A stretch of 64,000 nucleotides of DNA from Spiroplasma phoeniceum (GTDB taxonomy: Bacteria; Bacillota_I; Bacilli_A; Mycoplasmatales; Mycoplasmataceae), in NCBI GenBank assembly GCA_026239495.1, contig CP110830.1, positions 806,001-870,000 on the forward strand, given 5' to 3'. Position 1 is the first letter of the stretch, and each line of letters opens with the position of its first letter. Below, piece after piece: positions 1 through 8,943 of this stretch. A model generated the notes under the pieces. The model ran no database searches. It saw only the letters and a list, made by a program, of their open reading frames with translations, and was not told where the DNA came from. The translations under genes and the position numbers were made by a program.

Positions 1-227
1 ATTTAGTTTAAGATTTAATTTAATTGCTTCAATTTATAATTTACAATTATTATAGTTATCATAAAAGATTTATTTAAAATTAACGAATTTGAATAATAAA
101 ATAATTTTTCGTTGTGGCAAAATATTAAATTTTTAAATAAAAAACATAATTAATTAAAATTATAATTTTATATTAACCCCTTTTTACAAATATTTGAAAT
201 TATTTTAATGGGTTATGCAAGAAGTCT
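1..227 (+). mobile_element. IS5-like element, 3' end only (copy A)
   Basis: The sequence matches the last part of the complete IS copies at 9214-10296, 34144-35213 and 42213-43282: the end of the transposase frame (residues ...FNLIASIYNLQLL), the TTTCGTTGTGGCAAAATATT stretch, and the right terminal repeat GGGTTATGCAAGAAGTCT ending at 227. The left part lies outside the window. The element cuts the methyltransferase gene that follows on the minus strand, removing its C-terminus. Confidence 0.85.
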
Positions 228-830
228 ATTAATTTGTAATTTAATTAAATTAATATCTTTAACAGTAGGATGCTTAATAGTTCCTATAAATTGATTATTA
301 CTATTAGTAGCTTGATAAATAGTTTTCATGTCTTGATTTCAAACATTACTATAACTAATTGATTTTTTGTAAATATATAAACATAATTCTTTATCTTTAC
401 GATATGAATTATTAGTAGGTACATCATTTGTTTTTTGATAAATTATTAATTCAAACTTTAAATTATAATTTTCTATTTCAATTAAATATTCTTTTAATTG
501 TTTTTTTGATAAATAAATTATAAAATTTGGTTTTTTAATAATTCGCATTCATTCTTTAAAATATGATGGTATATTAAAACTATCAATAAATTCACCTTGT
601 AAAAATTCAAGTTCTCTTTTCCGAATTTGATATTGAATATTAGATGTATTAGGATCATTTAATTTTTTTAAGTTATATTCAATATGTTTTTCTTTATTTT
701 CTAATTTTTTAACAATATCAGGGTAAAGGTAAGGTGGATCAGTTAATATTAAATCAATACTTTTATCAGGTATTGTTTTTAATATTTTTAATGATTCACC
801 AAGTATTAATTCGCCTAGATTAGTTTTCAT
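228..830 (-). pseudogene. Phage DNA adenine/cytosine-N4 methyltransferase, C-terminus cut off by IS
   Basis: About 200 residues begin MKTNLGELILGESLKIL and contain the amino-methyltransferase catalytic motif LTDPPY near residue 30, as in beta-class phage and orphan enzymes where the catalytic motif precedes the SAM-binding motif. The frame reads up to TIKHPTVKDINLIKLQIN and is then replaced by an IS right end. In this class the conserved HPTxKP block is followed by the FxGxG SAM-binding motif, and that part is missing, so the product should be inactive. Its ATG overlaps the stop of the upstream resolvase gene (TAATG), so it was the last gene of the phage early operon. Confidence 0.7.
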
Positions 831-1314
831 TATTTACTTTCATAATTAGCAATAATAATGGCATCTCGTAAATGATTATTTATTTTTTGATTATTATAAA
901 ATCAACCCTTACCATATTGATAAGTTAAATTATTATCTTTATCAAATTCTCATAAACAACTATCATTATATTTACTCAAATTCTCCATATTTTTAATCAC
1001 TGATTTAGTATGTTTTGGTGATACTCAATTAAATTTAATTTCTGAAATCATTTTAAATCGTATAATAAGGTCTTAAATTACACCCAATAATCTTAATAAA
1101 TCGTCTCTATCTTTTGAACCATTAGCAGATATAAATAGACAATTTTCAATATTTAAAATAAATTCTGTATATTTTCCTATTATTGTTAATATAAAATCTT
1201 TTTGGTTTAATCATCATTTATCAGTAAATTCATTTTTTCAATTAATTTATTATCTTCAAAAACAACAATACCAGTAGTACCAGTTCCTGATGGATCAATA
1301 CCTATTTTTATCAT
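830..1314 (-). pseudogene. RuvC-like Holliday junction resolvase, frameshifted
   Basis: The frame starts MIKIGIDPSGTGTTGIVVF, the first catalytic strand of the RuvC/RNase H fold (conserved Asp in IGIDP), and ends with HLRDAIIIANYESK, matching the C-terminal acidic D-A motif. The middle breaks: the opening frame meets TAA after about 35 codons, and a later reading frame contains another TAA near 1075. A functional relative lies at 43693-44184. ATG overlaps the end of recT (ATGATAA), showing translational coupling in the early operon. The family resolves branched DNA during phage replication or packaging. Calling it broken assumes the two frames were once one. Confidence 0.6.
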
Positions 1315-2174
1315 GCGCATACATCCTCATCATTGTTATTATTAGCTACTGATACTACATTTGAGATATCTTCTTCTTTAACTACATTATCTTTTGTGTC
1401 CGCTATTTCTGTATAAGATTGGGAATTTATATTATTTGATAATTGTTCATCGCTCATCTGCCCCCTATTTTTGGCAACAGTAATATCATTAAAAGGTATA
1501 TAATCAAAATTACCATCTTCTTTTATTTGTTTTTCATCTAAATCAATATTATTAATATCAACGCCTAATTCTTGGGCTAATTTACGATATAATTTTGCTT
1601 CAACCATTTCTTTTGGTCATTTATTTCAAGGTGAAAAATCACTATTGCCGCTTGGACTACTACTTTTTAAACGGTCAATATCTGCTTTTCTTAATAAAAT
1701 GCCTTTTGTTTCACCAGTTAAACGATTAACCCCAAAAGCATAAGCACCAATAATGTTTTCATATTGACTTGTATTTGTCATAAAATCTATTTCATGTAAT
1801 TTTGGTTTTTGTAAATCAGTATCTCATACAAATTTTTCATTTTTATAAATAATTCCTCGTTTTAACATTCAATGTTCTTGTTCCATTCTTTTTTGAAAAA
1901 CAGAACTATCAATAATAGTTGTTAATTTATTTTTAAATGGAATAATATTAAAATATTTTCCAAATATTAAACCTTTATTACTTAAATTAATAATTCCTAG
2001 GGCTGTAATTTTGCCATTATCAGCATTACCAACTAAATTAGTATAATTTTGATTATTTTTTAATTTTAGTTCTTGCAAAGCAATTAAATTTTCTTGTAAA
2101 TATTTAACATTAACATTTAATTCGTATGCTTTAACTGCTGTTGCTATTAATTCTTTTATTCCTAAATTACTCAT
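1308..2174 (-). CDS. recT: RecT-family phage recombinase
   Basis: A 288-codon frame reads from MSNLGIKELIATAVKAYELN through TGA-Trp codons to TAA at 1308. The region GAYAFGVNRLTGETKGILLR and the later SPWNKWPKEMVEAKLYRKLA are typical of RecT single-strand annealing proteins: a conserved core followed by a segment that in this family often carries a W...P...M.xK signature. RecT pairs complementary single strands during phage replication. It lies between a coiled-coil gene and a RuvC-like resolvase, the usual setting of a phage recombination module. No RecE or YqaJ exonuclease is recognisable; the unknown neighbour 2195-2959 occupies the place where one is often found. The gene appears intact. 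Confidence 0.8.
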
Positions 2175-2194
2175 AATTATTTCACTCCTTTAAT

Positions 2195-2959
2195 TTAAAT
2201 ATTTATTCCTTTAATACCAATTACTTTATTTTCTGTATTTATATCTCATTGTGCTTTAATTGTGTTTTTAATTAACTTTTCATTAACAATTAAATATTTA
2301 ATTAATTGCTTTAATTCATATTGATTAGCATTTTCTACAAAATCATCATCAATTCCAATTATTTCAATATCTTTAATTAATAATTTATCTTTAATTAAAT
2401 TAATACCAACTTTTTTAAGTTGTTTTGGTTGTAATGATTTATCAATTTCAGCAATATTTTCCATAACACGAACTTGTTCATCTTGAATTTGTTCTATATC
2501 TAATCACATATCAGGTGTTAAATTATTTGCTTTCTCAATTAATTCTTGTTTTTTTAATTCTTGTTCTTTTAAAAACTCTCGTTTCTTTTGTATGCGGGCT
2601 TGTGTCAAATTATTATTAATTTCAACTCTGTATCTTTCAATATAATTTCTATAATTAGTAATTATTTTACCAATTCTATTATGTTCATCTAATAATTTTT
2701 GAACAGGTTCTAATCATTCTTTAAAAACAAAATTATTTTTAGTAATAGCACTTGGAATATTTTTTAAATGAACATCTTGATAACCATTTAATGCATAATG
2801 ATTAATATGTCTAAAAATATACTCAGTTAATTCTTGTTTATTTTCTTCTTTAAATTTTTGAAAATTATATGCTAAAAGATTTTCATTTTTAAAATCATCT
2901 CCTTTTAAATGAAATTGAAATGTAATACTATTTACTCTATTTTTTACAATATGACTCAT
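2195..2959 (-). CDS. Phage protein of unknown function upstream of recT
   Basis: The 254-aa frame starts MSHIVKNRVNSITFQFHLKG. Its central part (about residues 85-150) is strongly charged and predicted helical, with RIQKKREFLKEQELKKQEL suggesting a coiled coil. I do not recognise a family; no nuclease motif is visible. Position immediately before recT suggests a role in replication or recombination, as an accessory to RecT, but this rests on context only. A ribosome binding site (AGGAGG) precedes the ATG. Confidence 0.6.
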
Positions 2960-2991
2960 TATTTATCCTCCTTACTAGATATGTCTCATGA

Positions 2992-3243
2992 TTAAATAAT
3001 ACTTAATTGTTCTAATTGTTGCTTTGTAATTAAGACATTAGTTAAATTAACATCTCGTAATTTAGCAAAAGATAAATTAGCACCTTGTAAATCAGAACGC
3101 CTTAAATTAGCATTTCGTAAATCTATACCTACTAAATTAGCATCTTGTAAATCTAATATTTCACTTTTTAAATATTTATTTATTTTTCATTGTTCAACAG
3201 TAATATCTGTTAAATCTTTAATCATTTCTCGTATTGTTTTCAT
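2992..3243 (-). CDS. Pentapeptide-repeat protein
   Basis: 83 residues. Between about residues 30 and 70 there is a run of A(N/D)LxxxxL units (DANLVGIDLRNANLRRSDLQ then GANLSFAKL), the pentapeptide repeat pattern A(D/N)LXX that folds into a right-handed beta helix. Some such proteins mimic DNA and inhibit gyrase, but this one is short (about eight repeats) and a specific function cannot be assigned. It is followed by a good ribosome binding site and the next gene of the phage early operon. Confidence 0.7.
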
Positions 3244-3244
3244 T

Positions 3245-3382
3245 TTATAATTCCTCCAAATTATTTTCTTCAATTAAAGTATCAATATAGTTATAAGCAC
3301 TTTCTTCTGAATGACATTCTTCTAATGCTTCATTAAATAAATCTTCTTCTGTATAAACTTTGCCTTCTTCATCTTTTCACAT
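3245..3382 (-). CDS. Small acidic phage protein
   Basis: About 45 residues beginning MWKDEEGKVYTEEDLFNEAL and ending LIEENNLEEL, very rich in Glu and Asp. The stop codon is followed two bases later by the ATG of the pentapeptide gene, and its own GGAGG serves that gene, so coupling is likely. The start is uncertain: an upstream in-frame stretch adds ILNENELDN without an ATG. No known family. Confidence 0.45.
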
Positions 3383-3383
3383 A

Positions 3384-3530
3384 TTATCCAACTCATTTTC
3401 ATTTAATATTTTTATTTTCTAAATCAATAATTGTTGTTAATCATTCTTGTTTATTTTCAACATTAGCAGTAATTTTTGCTTCTTCTAATGTATAAAACGA
3501 TTTAGTTAGAACTTCATTTTCATATTTCAT
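3384..3530 (-). CDS. Small phage ORF, unknown
   Basis: 48 codons reading MKYENEVLTKSFYTLEEAKI and continuing through TGA-Trp codons to TAA at 3384, abutting the next small acidic ORF. No family recognised. Supported only by operon position and codon use. Confidence 0.4.
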
Positions 3531-3567
3531 TACTAATAAATATCTTTTATTTATAATTTATTTCCTC

Positions 3568-3733
3568 CTAATTCTTTTTAGTATTTAATGCTCAATGTTC
3601 GTCTGTAATATCTTCAAATGACACTGGATAAGCATGTAGCATTAATTTTTGTAATTTATTTTATTGATTGCATTTAAAGCAATAACCTTAATATCTTTGT
3701 TTAAGACAAATTTTATTTAACTTTTTCATATAA
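3568..3733 (-). other. Remnants of small early-operon ORFs
   Basis: A 24-codon frame (MLHAYPVSFEDITDEHWALN, stop TAG at 3568) is preceded by a shorter MKKLNKICLKQRY frame. Both have AGGAGG-like sites but are very short, and probably are either tiny phage peptides or fragments of one decayed gene. Confidence 0.3.
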
Positions 3734-3738
3734 ACCTC

Positions 3739-4023
3739 CTAAATTATTCCTTTAATTTTTTGGTCGATTTGTAATATTTTTCAACCATCTGATGCTAAAT
3801 CTAAAATATCGTTAATTTTGTAATGTTGCATATAAGAAACAATAAAATCTCATTTATTTTTAAATAAATTTAAGTACATTTTTGCTCATTCTAAACATTG
3901 CAAGTCATAATGATTTTTATGATGTGAAATACGACAATTAATAGGTTGACAATTAACTCAATCAAATGATGTTGTTATTTCATTTCAAGTTTTATTAATA
4001 TATTTACTTTTATATTATGTCAT
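3739..4023 (-). pseudogene. First gene of phage early operon, stop at codon 3
   Basis: The frame reads M-T-stop-YKSKYINKTWNEITTSFDW and continues to ILDLASDGWKIL, the same protein as the intact 84-aa gene at 43454-43708, where the start is MKEYKSKY. Here the third codon is TAA. An AGGAGG site stands 8 bases before the ATG. Re-initiation downstream is possible, but no good start codon is visible. Family unknown; the protein contains Cys and His residues (NCQPINCRISHHKNHYD) spaced like a possible metal site. In the other copy it overlaps the resolvase gene. Confidence 0.6.
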
Positions 4024-4044
4024 TATAATTCCTCCTAGTTTTAA

Positions 4045-4084
4045 CTCGCTGGCACTCACTCGCAAGTGAAAGTGCCAAAGCGAG
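4045..4084 (-). promoter_or_regulatory. Strong 40-nt hairpin in leader of phage early operon
   Basis: Nested pairings CTCGCT/AGCGAG, GGCACT/AGTGCC and CACT/AGTG close on a CGCA loop, with two AA bulges on the 3' side of the plus-strand reading. It lies about 20 bases upstream of the first start codon of the minus-strand operon and has no T-run, so it is more likely a leader, operator or mRNA-stability structure than a terminator. Confidence 0.5.
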
Positions 4085-4120
4085 AATTAGTTATATAATT
4101 ATTTATCTATTTATTTACTA

Positions 4121-4154
4121 CGCCATCCGCTTCACTGGGGGGTGAGCGGTGGCG
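4121..4154. promoter_or_regulatory. GC-rich hairpin shared with second phage copy
   Basis: CGCCATCCGCTTCAC pairs with GTGAGCGGTGGCG around a G-rich loop, in DNA otherwise above 80% A+T. A related structure stands at 43301-43340, at the same place upstream of the homologous gene, with changes in both arms. It may be a replication or transcription control element of the phage. Confidence 0.5.
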
Positions 4155-4611
4155 ATGTTAACATTTACAATTAACTACAAAGTACTACAATGTTCTACAT
4201 TTTGTAGTTGTTTGTAAATTTGTTACGCCGTGTATATACACCTCTTCATCCGCACCATTTCAGGTCAAAACGTTCAGTTTTTAAAAAAATTCACTTGCAC
4301 CTTGAAGATCCTAGTGCTGGCTTTGTGGTTTTTAAACCGCTGCCACTTCTAAGAAGTAATATCTATCGCAAATTTATTTATAAAGTGGCCATCTCAATAT
4401 TTATTGTCGTTTGATGTTGACCTTGCACTTATCACGACTATCGCTTAGTTCTAATGAACCAGCGCCGATTTACATTTTTCCTCATACAATATTTCAGTAC
4501 TTGCCTCGGCCGGCTGTGGGAATTAGTTAATACTCATGTTCTTATGGAAGCACTTAGTTATTTAAAATAACCGCCCCAATCTGCATTAAGTTGTTTTATA
4601 AAATTTAAGTT
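4155..4611. other. Non-coding stretch of unusual base composition
   Basis: No supported gene. The stretch is richer in G+C than its surroundings and the only plus-strand frame (4208-4414) has no homology I recognise and no ribosome binding site. It separates the phage early operon from the chromosomal block and may contain the phage attachment or lysogeny region in decayed form. Confidence 0.3.
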
Positions 4612-4728
4612 TTAATATTCAGTATAATAAACATCTTCAAATCATTCTGTTTTTTCACGATCGTTAACTTTGTGAAACTGCTTTTATATTCCACATTTTT
4701 TGCATTTAATAAAAGTATTTTCAGACAT
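4612..4728 (-). pseudogene. Small Cys-Cys (zinc-ribbon-like) ORF with internal stop
   Basis: The frame reads MSENTFIKCKKCGI, then TAA, then KQFHKVNDREKTEWFEDVYY. The CxxC pair suggests half of a zinc ribbon. It either ends as a 14-residue peptide or is a broken 38-residue protein. Confidence 0.35.
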
Positions 4729-4764
4729 ATTTTTTTACTCTCTTTCTAAGAATTTTTTTCAAAT

Positions 4765-4798
4765 AAAAAAACAACCCTTTAATAAGAGTTGTTTTTTT
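4765..4798. terminator. Rho-independent terminator
   Basis: AAAAAACAAC and GTTGTTTTTT flank a short AT loop with the imperfect pairing CCTTT/AAGAG. A/T tails on both sides let it act in either direction, ending the minus-strand phage region or incoming transcripts ahead of the structured RNA. Confidence 0.6.
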
Positions 4799-4882
4799 CC
4801 TACTTCATCCTTTATTCTACAAATTGAATAAATACAGTTTACCATTTTTTATAAAAAGAAATAAAATATGATAAAATATAAT

Positions 4883-5038
4883 TGTCCGCAAGGACAGTTT
4901 TCTACGTTTATTATAACGTTAAGGTGTGTTTGGGGTTATTAACCGCTATATAAATCAGTAACTCTACACCCAAGCACTTAAAGCGGTTCAGAGTTATTTT
5001 TAAAATAAAGTAAGGGCTAACAGTTGAGTGTTAGTTTT
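4883..5038 (+). ncRNA. Structured leader or small RNA with crossing helices, ending in a terminator
   Basis: Preceded by TATGAT/TATAAT boxes (4867-4882). Elements in order: hairpin TGTCC-GCAA-GGACA (4883-4896); hairpin ACGTT/AACGT (4904-4919); then three helices that cross one another: GTGTTTGGG 4926-4934 with CCCAAGCAC 4969-4977 (9 bp, one G-U), AACCGCT 4941-4947 with AGCGGTT 4982-4988, and TAACTCT 4959-4965 with AGAGTTA 4990-4996. It closes with a perfect intrinsic terminator CTAACA-GTTGAG-TGTTAG-TTTTTT (5017-5040). The terminator lies about 55 bases before miaA, so it is either an independent small RNA or a terminating riboswitch for miaA. I do not recognise the class. Confidence 0.55.
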
Positions 5039-5092
5039 TTAATTTGAAAAAATGAATTATCCGATAAAATTTATAAAGAGATTAGTGAGGTT

Positions 5093-6028
5093 TTGGTAGT
5101 GCAGAAAAAAGTTATTTTAATTGTTGGTCCAACAGGAAGTGGTAAAACTGATTTATCAATTAAGATGGCTCAGCGTTTTAATGGGGAATGTATTAATGCC
5201 GATACTACTCAAATTTTTAATGGGTTAAATATTGCAACAAATAAAATAACACCATCTGAACAAGTTGGTATTCCACAACATTTATTATCAACAATTGATT
5301 TAAATGATAATTATTCCATTAAGATGTATCAACAGGAAGGTCGAAAAATATTAGATCAATTATGAACTAAAAATAAACTTCCAATTGTAGTTGGTGGTAG
5401 TGGGTTGTATATTAATGCACTATTAAAAAATTATCAATTTTCTGACCAGGGTCGTGATTTATTAAAGACAAAAGAATATGAACATATTTCTAATTATGCT
5501 TTGTGAGAAAAATTAGCAGCAATTGATCCGCAAGAGAGTAATAAAGTTCATCCTAATAATCGAAAAAGTGTTTGGCGGGCATTAGAATACTATTTCCAAA
5601 CCGGAATGTTAAAATCAGTTAATGATCATCACCGTAATGAATGATATATTGAACCATATATTATTGGGTTATTACCAGATAAAACAGAACTGCGTCAATA
5701 TTTATCTGAACGGGTATTGAGATTAACAGAGCGGGGTTTATTCGCTGAAGTTGAAGCAGCATATAAATATTGCAATTATGATTCAGAAAAACAAAGTATG
5801 AAAATTATTGGCTGTCCAGAGATTATTCGTTATTTAAAAGGCGAGCTTTCATATGATACAACATTAGCAACAATGGTTCAAGCTAATAAAATTTATGCTA
5901 AAAAACAAATAACATGATTTAAAAATCAATTAACAAATGTTCATTGATATTCATTTTCTTATTCGCAGTTTGATGATCTTTGTCAACAAATTATGGTTGA
6001 ATTTAAAAATAGTAATTATTTAAAATAA
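5093..6028 (+). CDS. miaA: tRNA dimethylallyltransferase
   Basis: 311 aa if started at TTG 5093 (ribosome site AGTGAGG six bases upstream); GTG at 5099 is an alternative. The P-loop [11 protein letters not shown] at about residues 12-22 is followed by the family [15 protein letters not shown] segment, the [13 protein letters not shown] motif and [15 protein letters not shown]. MiaA transfers a dimethylallyl group to A37 of tRNAs reading UNN codons. Length and motifs agree with an intact enzyme. TGA is read as Trp at several places. It is transcribed towards obgE and nadE but a 450-bp gap separates them. It may be governed by the structured RNA upstream. Confidence 0.93.
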
Positions 6029-6481
6029 TAATTTACTTTTAATAACATTTTCTAAAAAAATTTTAATTGTTTTTTTCTTTTTTAAAGATTAAATAACTCC
6101 TAAAATATTTAAATTTTGTTATAATATAATATGTCGAAATATAAAAACGATTTAAGAATTAAAGAAAAAAATTAAAGTAGGTATCTTTACTTATCAAGAT
6201 AAATTTATATAATTTAATTAATAAATTTTTTAATATAAGGATAATTAGTGCAAGAAATATTTTAATATAGTAAAAGTATCTTCTGATTTTAGAATAAGTT
6301 ATTGAAGCAAAAAATAAAAAGGGTTACTTTTAATTGACAAAGTAGTTTTAAAACAATTAGAAGTATTAATCTAGTAAAAACAAAGATAACATTGTTAGTA
6401 AATAAAAATTATTTATAATGTAATGACAATGGTGATTATTTTTAAGGGTACAAAATTAGCATAACGAGAAAAGGACACGTA
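6029..6481 (+). other. miaA-obgE intergenic region
   Basis: No gene supported. TATAAT at 6120-6125 is a plausible -10 box giving a leader of about 350 nt for obgE; no clear -35 is seen. Short frames such as MSKYKNDLRIKEKN are not supported. The ribosome site AAAGGA lies 8 bases before the obgE ATG. Confidence 0.4.
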
Positions 6482-7786
6482 ATGAAATTTATTGATGTTG
6501 CAACAATTAAATTATTTGCAGGAAAAGGCGGTGATGGTGCTGTTGCTTTTCATCGTGAATTATATGTTCCAAAAGGTGGTCCTTCGGGTGGTGATGGTGG
6601 TAATGGCGGTAGCATTATTTTTGTTGGCGATGAAGGGATGAATACATTACTTGATTTAAAATATCAGAGAGAAATTAAAGCAGCCGATGGTCAAAGTGGA
6701 AGCATTAAAAATATGCATGGTAAAAATGCTACTAATAAGTATATTAAAGTTCCATTAGGTACATTAATTTATAATAATCAAACAAATGAAATTATTGCTG
6801 ATATTACTACTCATCACCAAGAAGTCGTCTTAGCAAAAGGTGGCCGGGGTGGCCGTGGTAATGCTCGATTTGCAAATTCTAAAAATAAATCACCAACTAT
6901 CTTTGAATCTGGTGATTTAGGGGAGATATTAGAGATTCGTTGTGAATTAAAAGTTTTAGCTGATGTTGGTCTAGTTGGTTTACCGAATGCTGGTAAATCA
7001 ACTTTATTAGCAAAAATTTCAAAAGCTAAACCACAAATAGCTGATTATCTATTTACTACCTTAAACCCGCAATTAGGAGTGGTTCAAGATCAAAAACATC
7101 ATAGTTTTATTGTTGCAGATTTACCAGGTTTAATTGCTGGAGCAGCAGCAGGTAAGGGGCTAGGATATGATTTTTTACGCCATATTGAGCGTTGTAAATT
7201 GATTGTCCATGTCTTAGATATGTCAGGGAATTATGGAACAGAAGATGTTTACCAAAATTATTTAAATGTTAAAACAGAATTAAAAAAATATAATTATAAA
7301 TTAGAATTACGACCAGAAATTATTGTAGCAAATAAAATGGACCTTGAAATTGCAGAAAAAAATTTAATTAAATTTAAGAAGCAAATTCCAACTCCAGAAA
7401 TTATTGAAGTTAGTGGTTTAATGAATCAAAATTTATCATTTTTAACAAATCAAATTGGGGCAACTTTGACAAAAATTAAGGATAATAAAGCATTATGGCA
7501 ATTAGATGAAATAACATCAATGGAAGAAGACTATAAAGTATATAAGTATACCACACCAATTGAAAAAGAGGTGGACGTTGTTAATCTTGGTAATGGTGTT
7601 TGAAAAGTAACAGGGGCAGCAGTTTATAAAGCTTATCATAAAACACCAATTACAACTTATGATAATCTATTATTATTTAATAAAAAATTACAAGATTTAA
7701 AAGTTTTTGAAATATTACGAGAAAAAGAAGCAAAAGTAGGAGATATTGTTCGAATTTTTGATTTCGAATTAGAATGGGATGGATAA
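6482..7786 (+). CDS. obgE: Obg-family GTPase ObgE/CgtA
   Basis: 434 aa, full length. The N-terminal Obg fold is glycine-rich (AGKGGDGAVAFHRE, VPKGGPSGGDGGNGG, KGGRGGRGNARFA). The G domain begins near residue 160 with G1 GLPNAGKST, G3 DLPGLIAGAAAGKGLG and G4 NKMD. A C-terminal OCT domain continues through TGA-Trp 374 to LEWDG. Obg is an essential ribosome-associated GTPase acting in 50S assembly and stress response. The stop TAA overlaps the ATG of nadE, so the two are co-transcribed and probably coupled. Confidence 0.96.
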
Positions 7787-8538
7787 TGATGAAAAAATTA
7801 AAACAATATTTGAGTTATTTAGTAAAATGAATTAAAGCAGAAGTAACAAATTCCAAATACGAAGGGGTTATTGTTGGTTTATCTGGCGGAATTGATTCAG
7901 CTGTTGTTAGTTTATTAGCAAAACAAGCTTTTCCTAATCATCATTTAGCAGTTATCATTCCCTGTCATTCTGATTATTTTGATCAAGAATGTGCACAATT
8001 ATTAATTAATAATTATCAATTAAATTATCATCTTGTTGATTTAACAGCAACATATGATAATTTAATTGCAACATTATCTTTACCACCACATCAATTAGCA
8101 TTCGCTAATATTAAACCACGGTTACGAATGACGACCCTATATGCTTTAGCGCAAAGTCATAATTATATGGTTTTGGGCACAGATAATGCTGATGAATGAC
8201 ATGTTGGATATTTTACTAAATATGGTGATGGCGCTGCTGATTTAGTTCCTATTATTCATTTACTAAAATCTGAAGTTCAGGAAGCGGCGCAACTATTAGG
8301 TGTGCCATCACAAATTATTTCACGCCCACCAACAGCTGGATTATGAACTAATCAAACTGATGAGAAAGAATTAGGATTTACCTATCAACAATTAGATTAT
8401 TATTTACAAGGAAAATCGGTTCCAGCCGCTATTGCACAACGAATTAAACAATTACATCAAAGTTCTGAACATAAACGACGATTACCTAAAGGACCGCCCA
8501 ATATTTTTAGTTCGTTAATTTCTGTTAGCAAAAATTAA
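7786..8538 (+). CDS. nadE: NH3-dependent NAD+ synthetase
   Basis: 250 aa. The PP-loop SGGIDSAV near residue 32 binds ATP, and the later [20 protein letters not shown] stretch and LPKGPPN tail are typical of the short, ammonia-dependent NadE without a glutaminase domain. It adenylates nicotinic acid adenine dinucleotide and amidates it to NAD+. Two adjacent ATG codons (7786, 7789) are in frame; the first overlaps the obgE stop. Followed by an intrinsic terminator. Confidence 0.95.
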
Positions 8539-8542
8539 AATC

Positions 8543-8574
8543 TTTTTGCAAATTAGTATTGTAAAAATTTTTTT
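8543..8574 (+). terminator. Intrinsic terminator after nadE
   Basis: TTTTTGCAA pairs with TTGTAAAAA (one G-U) around ATTAGTA and is followed by seven Ts. It lies five bases after the nadE stop. Confidence 0.7.
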
Positions 8575-8943
8575 AATTAGAATTAATGTCTTTATCTTTT
8601 AGTAATTTCAAAGAAAGAACATTTTTTTGAAGTTAAATTTTAGATTTTCCAAAGTTATATATTTTAATTATTACATTATGTCTTTAAACAATTATAATAC
8701 TTATTTTAAGTAAACTTATATTTAAATGAGAAATTGGAATTGACTAATGTAGATAATTTATTTTTTTTAAATGGCGCTGTGTATATAAAAACGGCAAACT
8801 TATATCTTGTTAAGTTAATAATAAAATATTTTTAATAAATTGCAACAACTTTTTCAGAAAAAATTAAATTTTTGTAATTTTATCTTATTTTATTCATATT
8901 TAAGCACAATAAAAAATAATTTATTAAATTTTAACTAATAAAT
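8575..8943. other. Intergenic AT-rich stretch
   Basis: No gene, RNA or clear repeat seen between the nadE terminator and the end of the IS30 transposase remnant. It marks the border between core genes and mobile DNA. Confidence 0.4.

Noticed and set aside
4208..4414. 68-aa plus-strand ORF in the composition island
   Set aside because: No ribosome site, no homology and no relation to neighbouring genes.
4883..5038. tmRNA, 6S RNA or SRP RNA
   Set aside because: No tag-coding or tRNA-like part, no 6S bubble consensus and no SRP apical loop sequence could be found; left unclassified.
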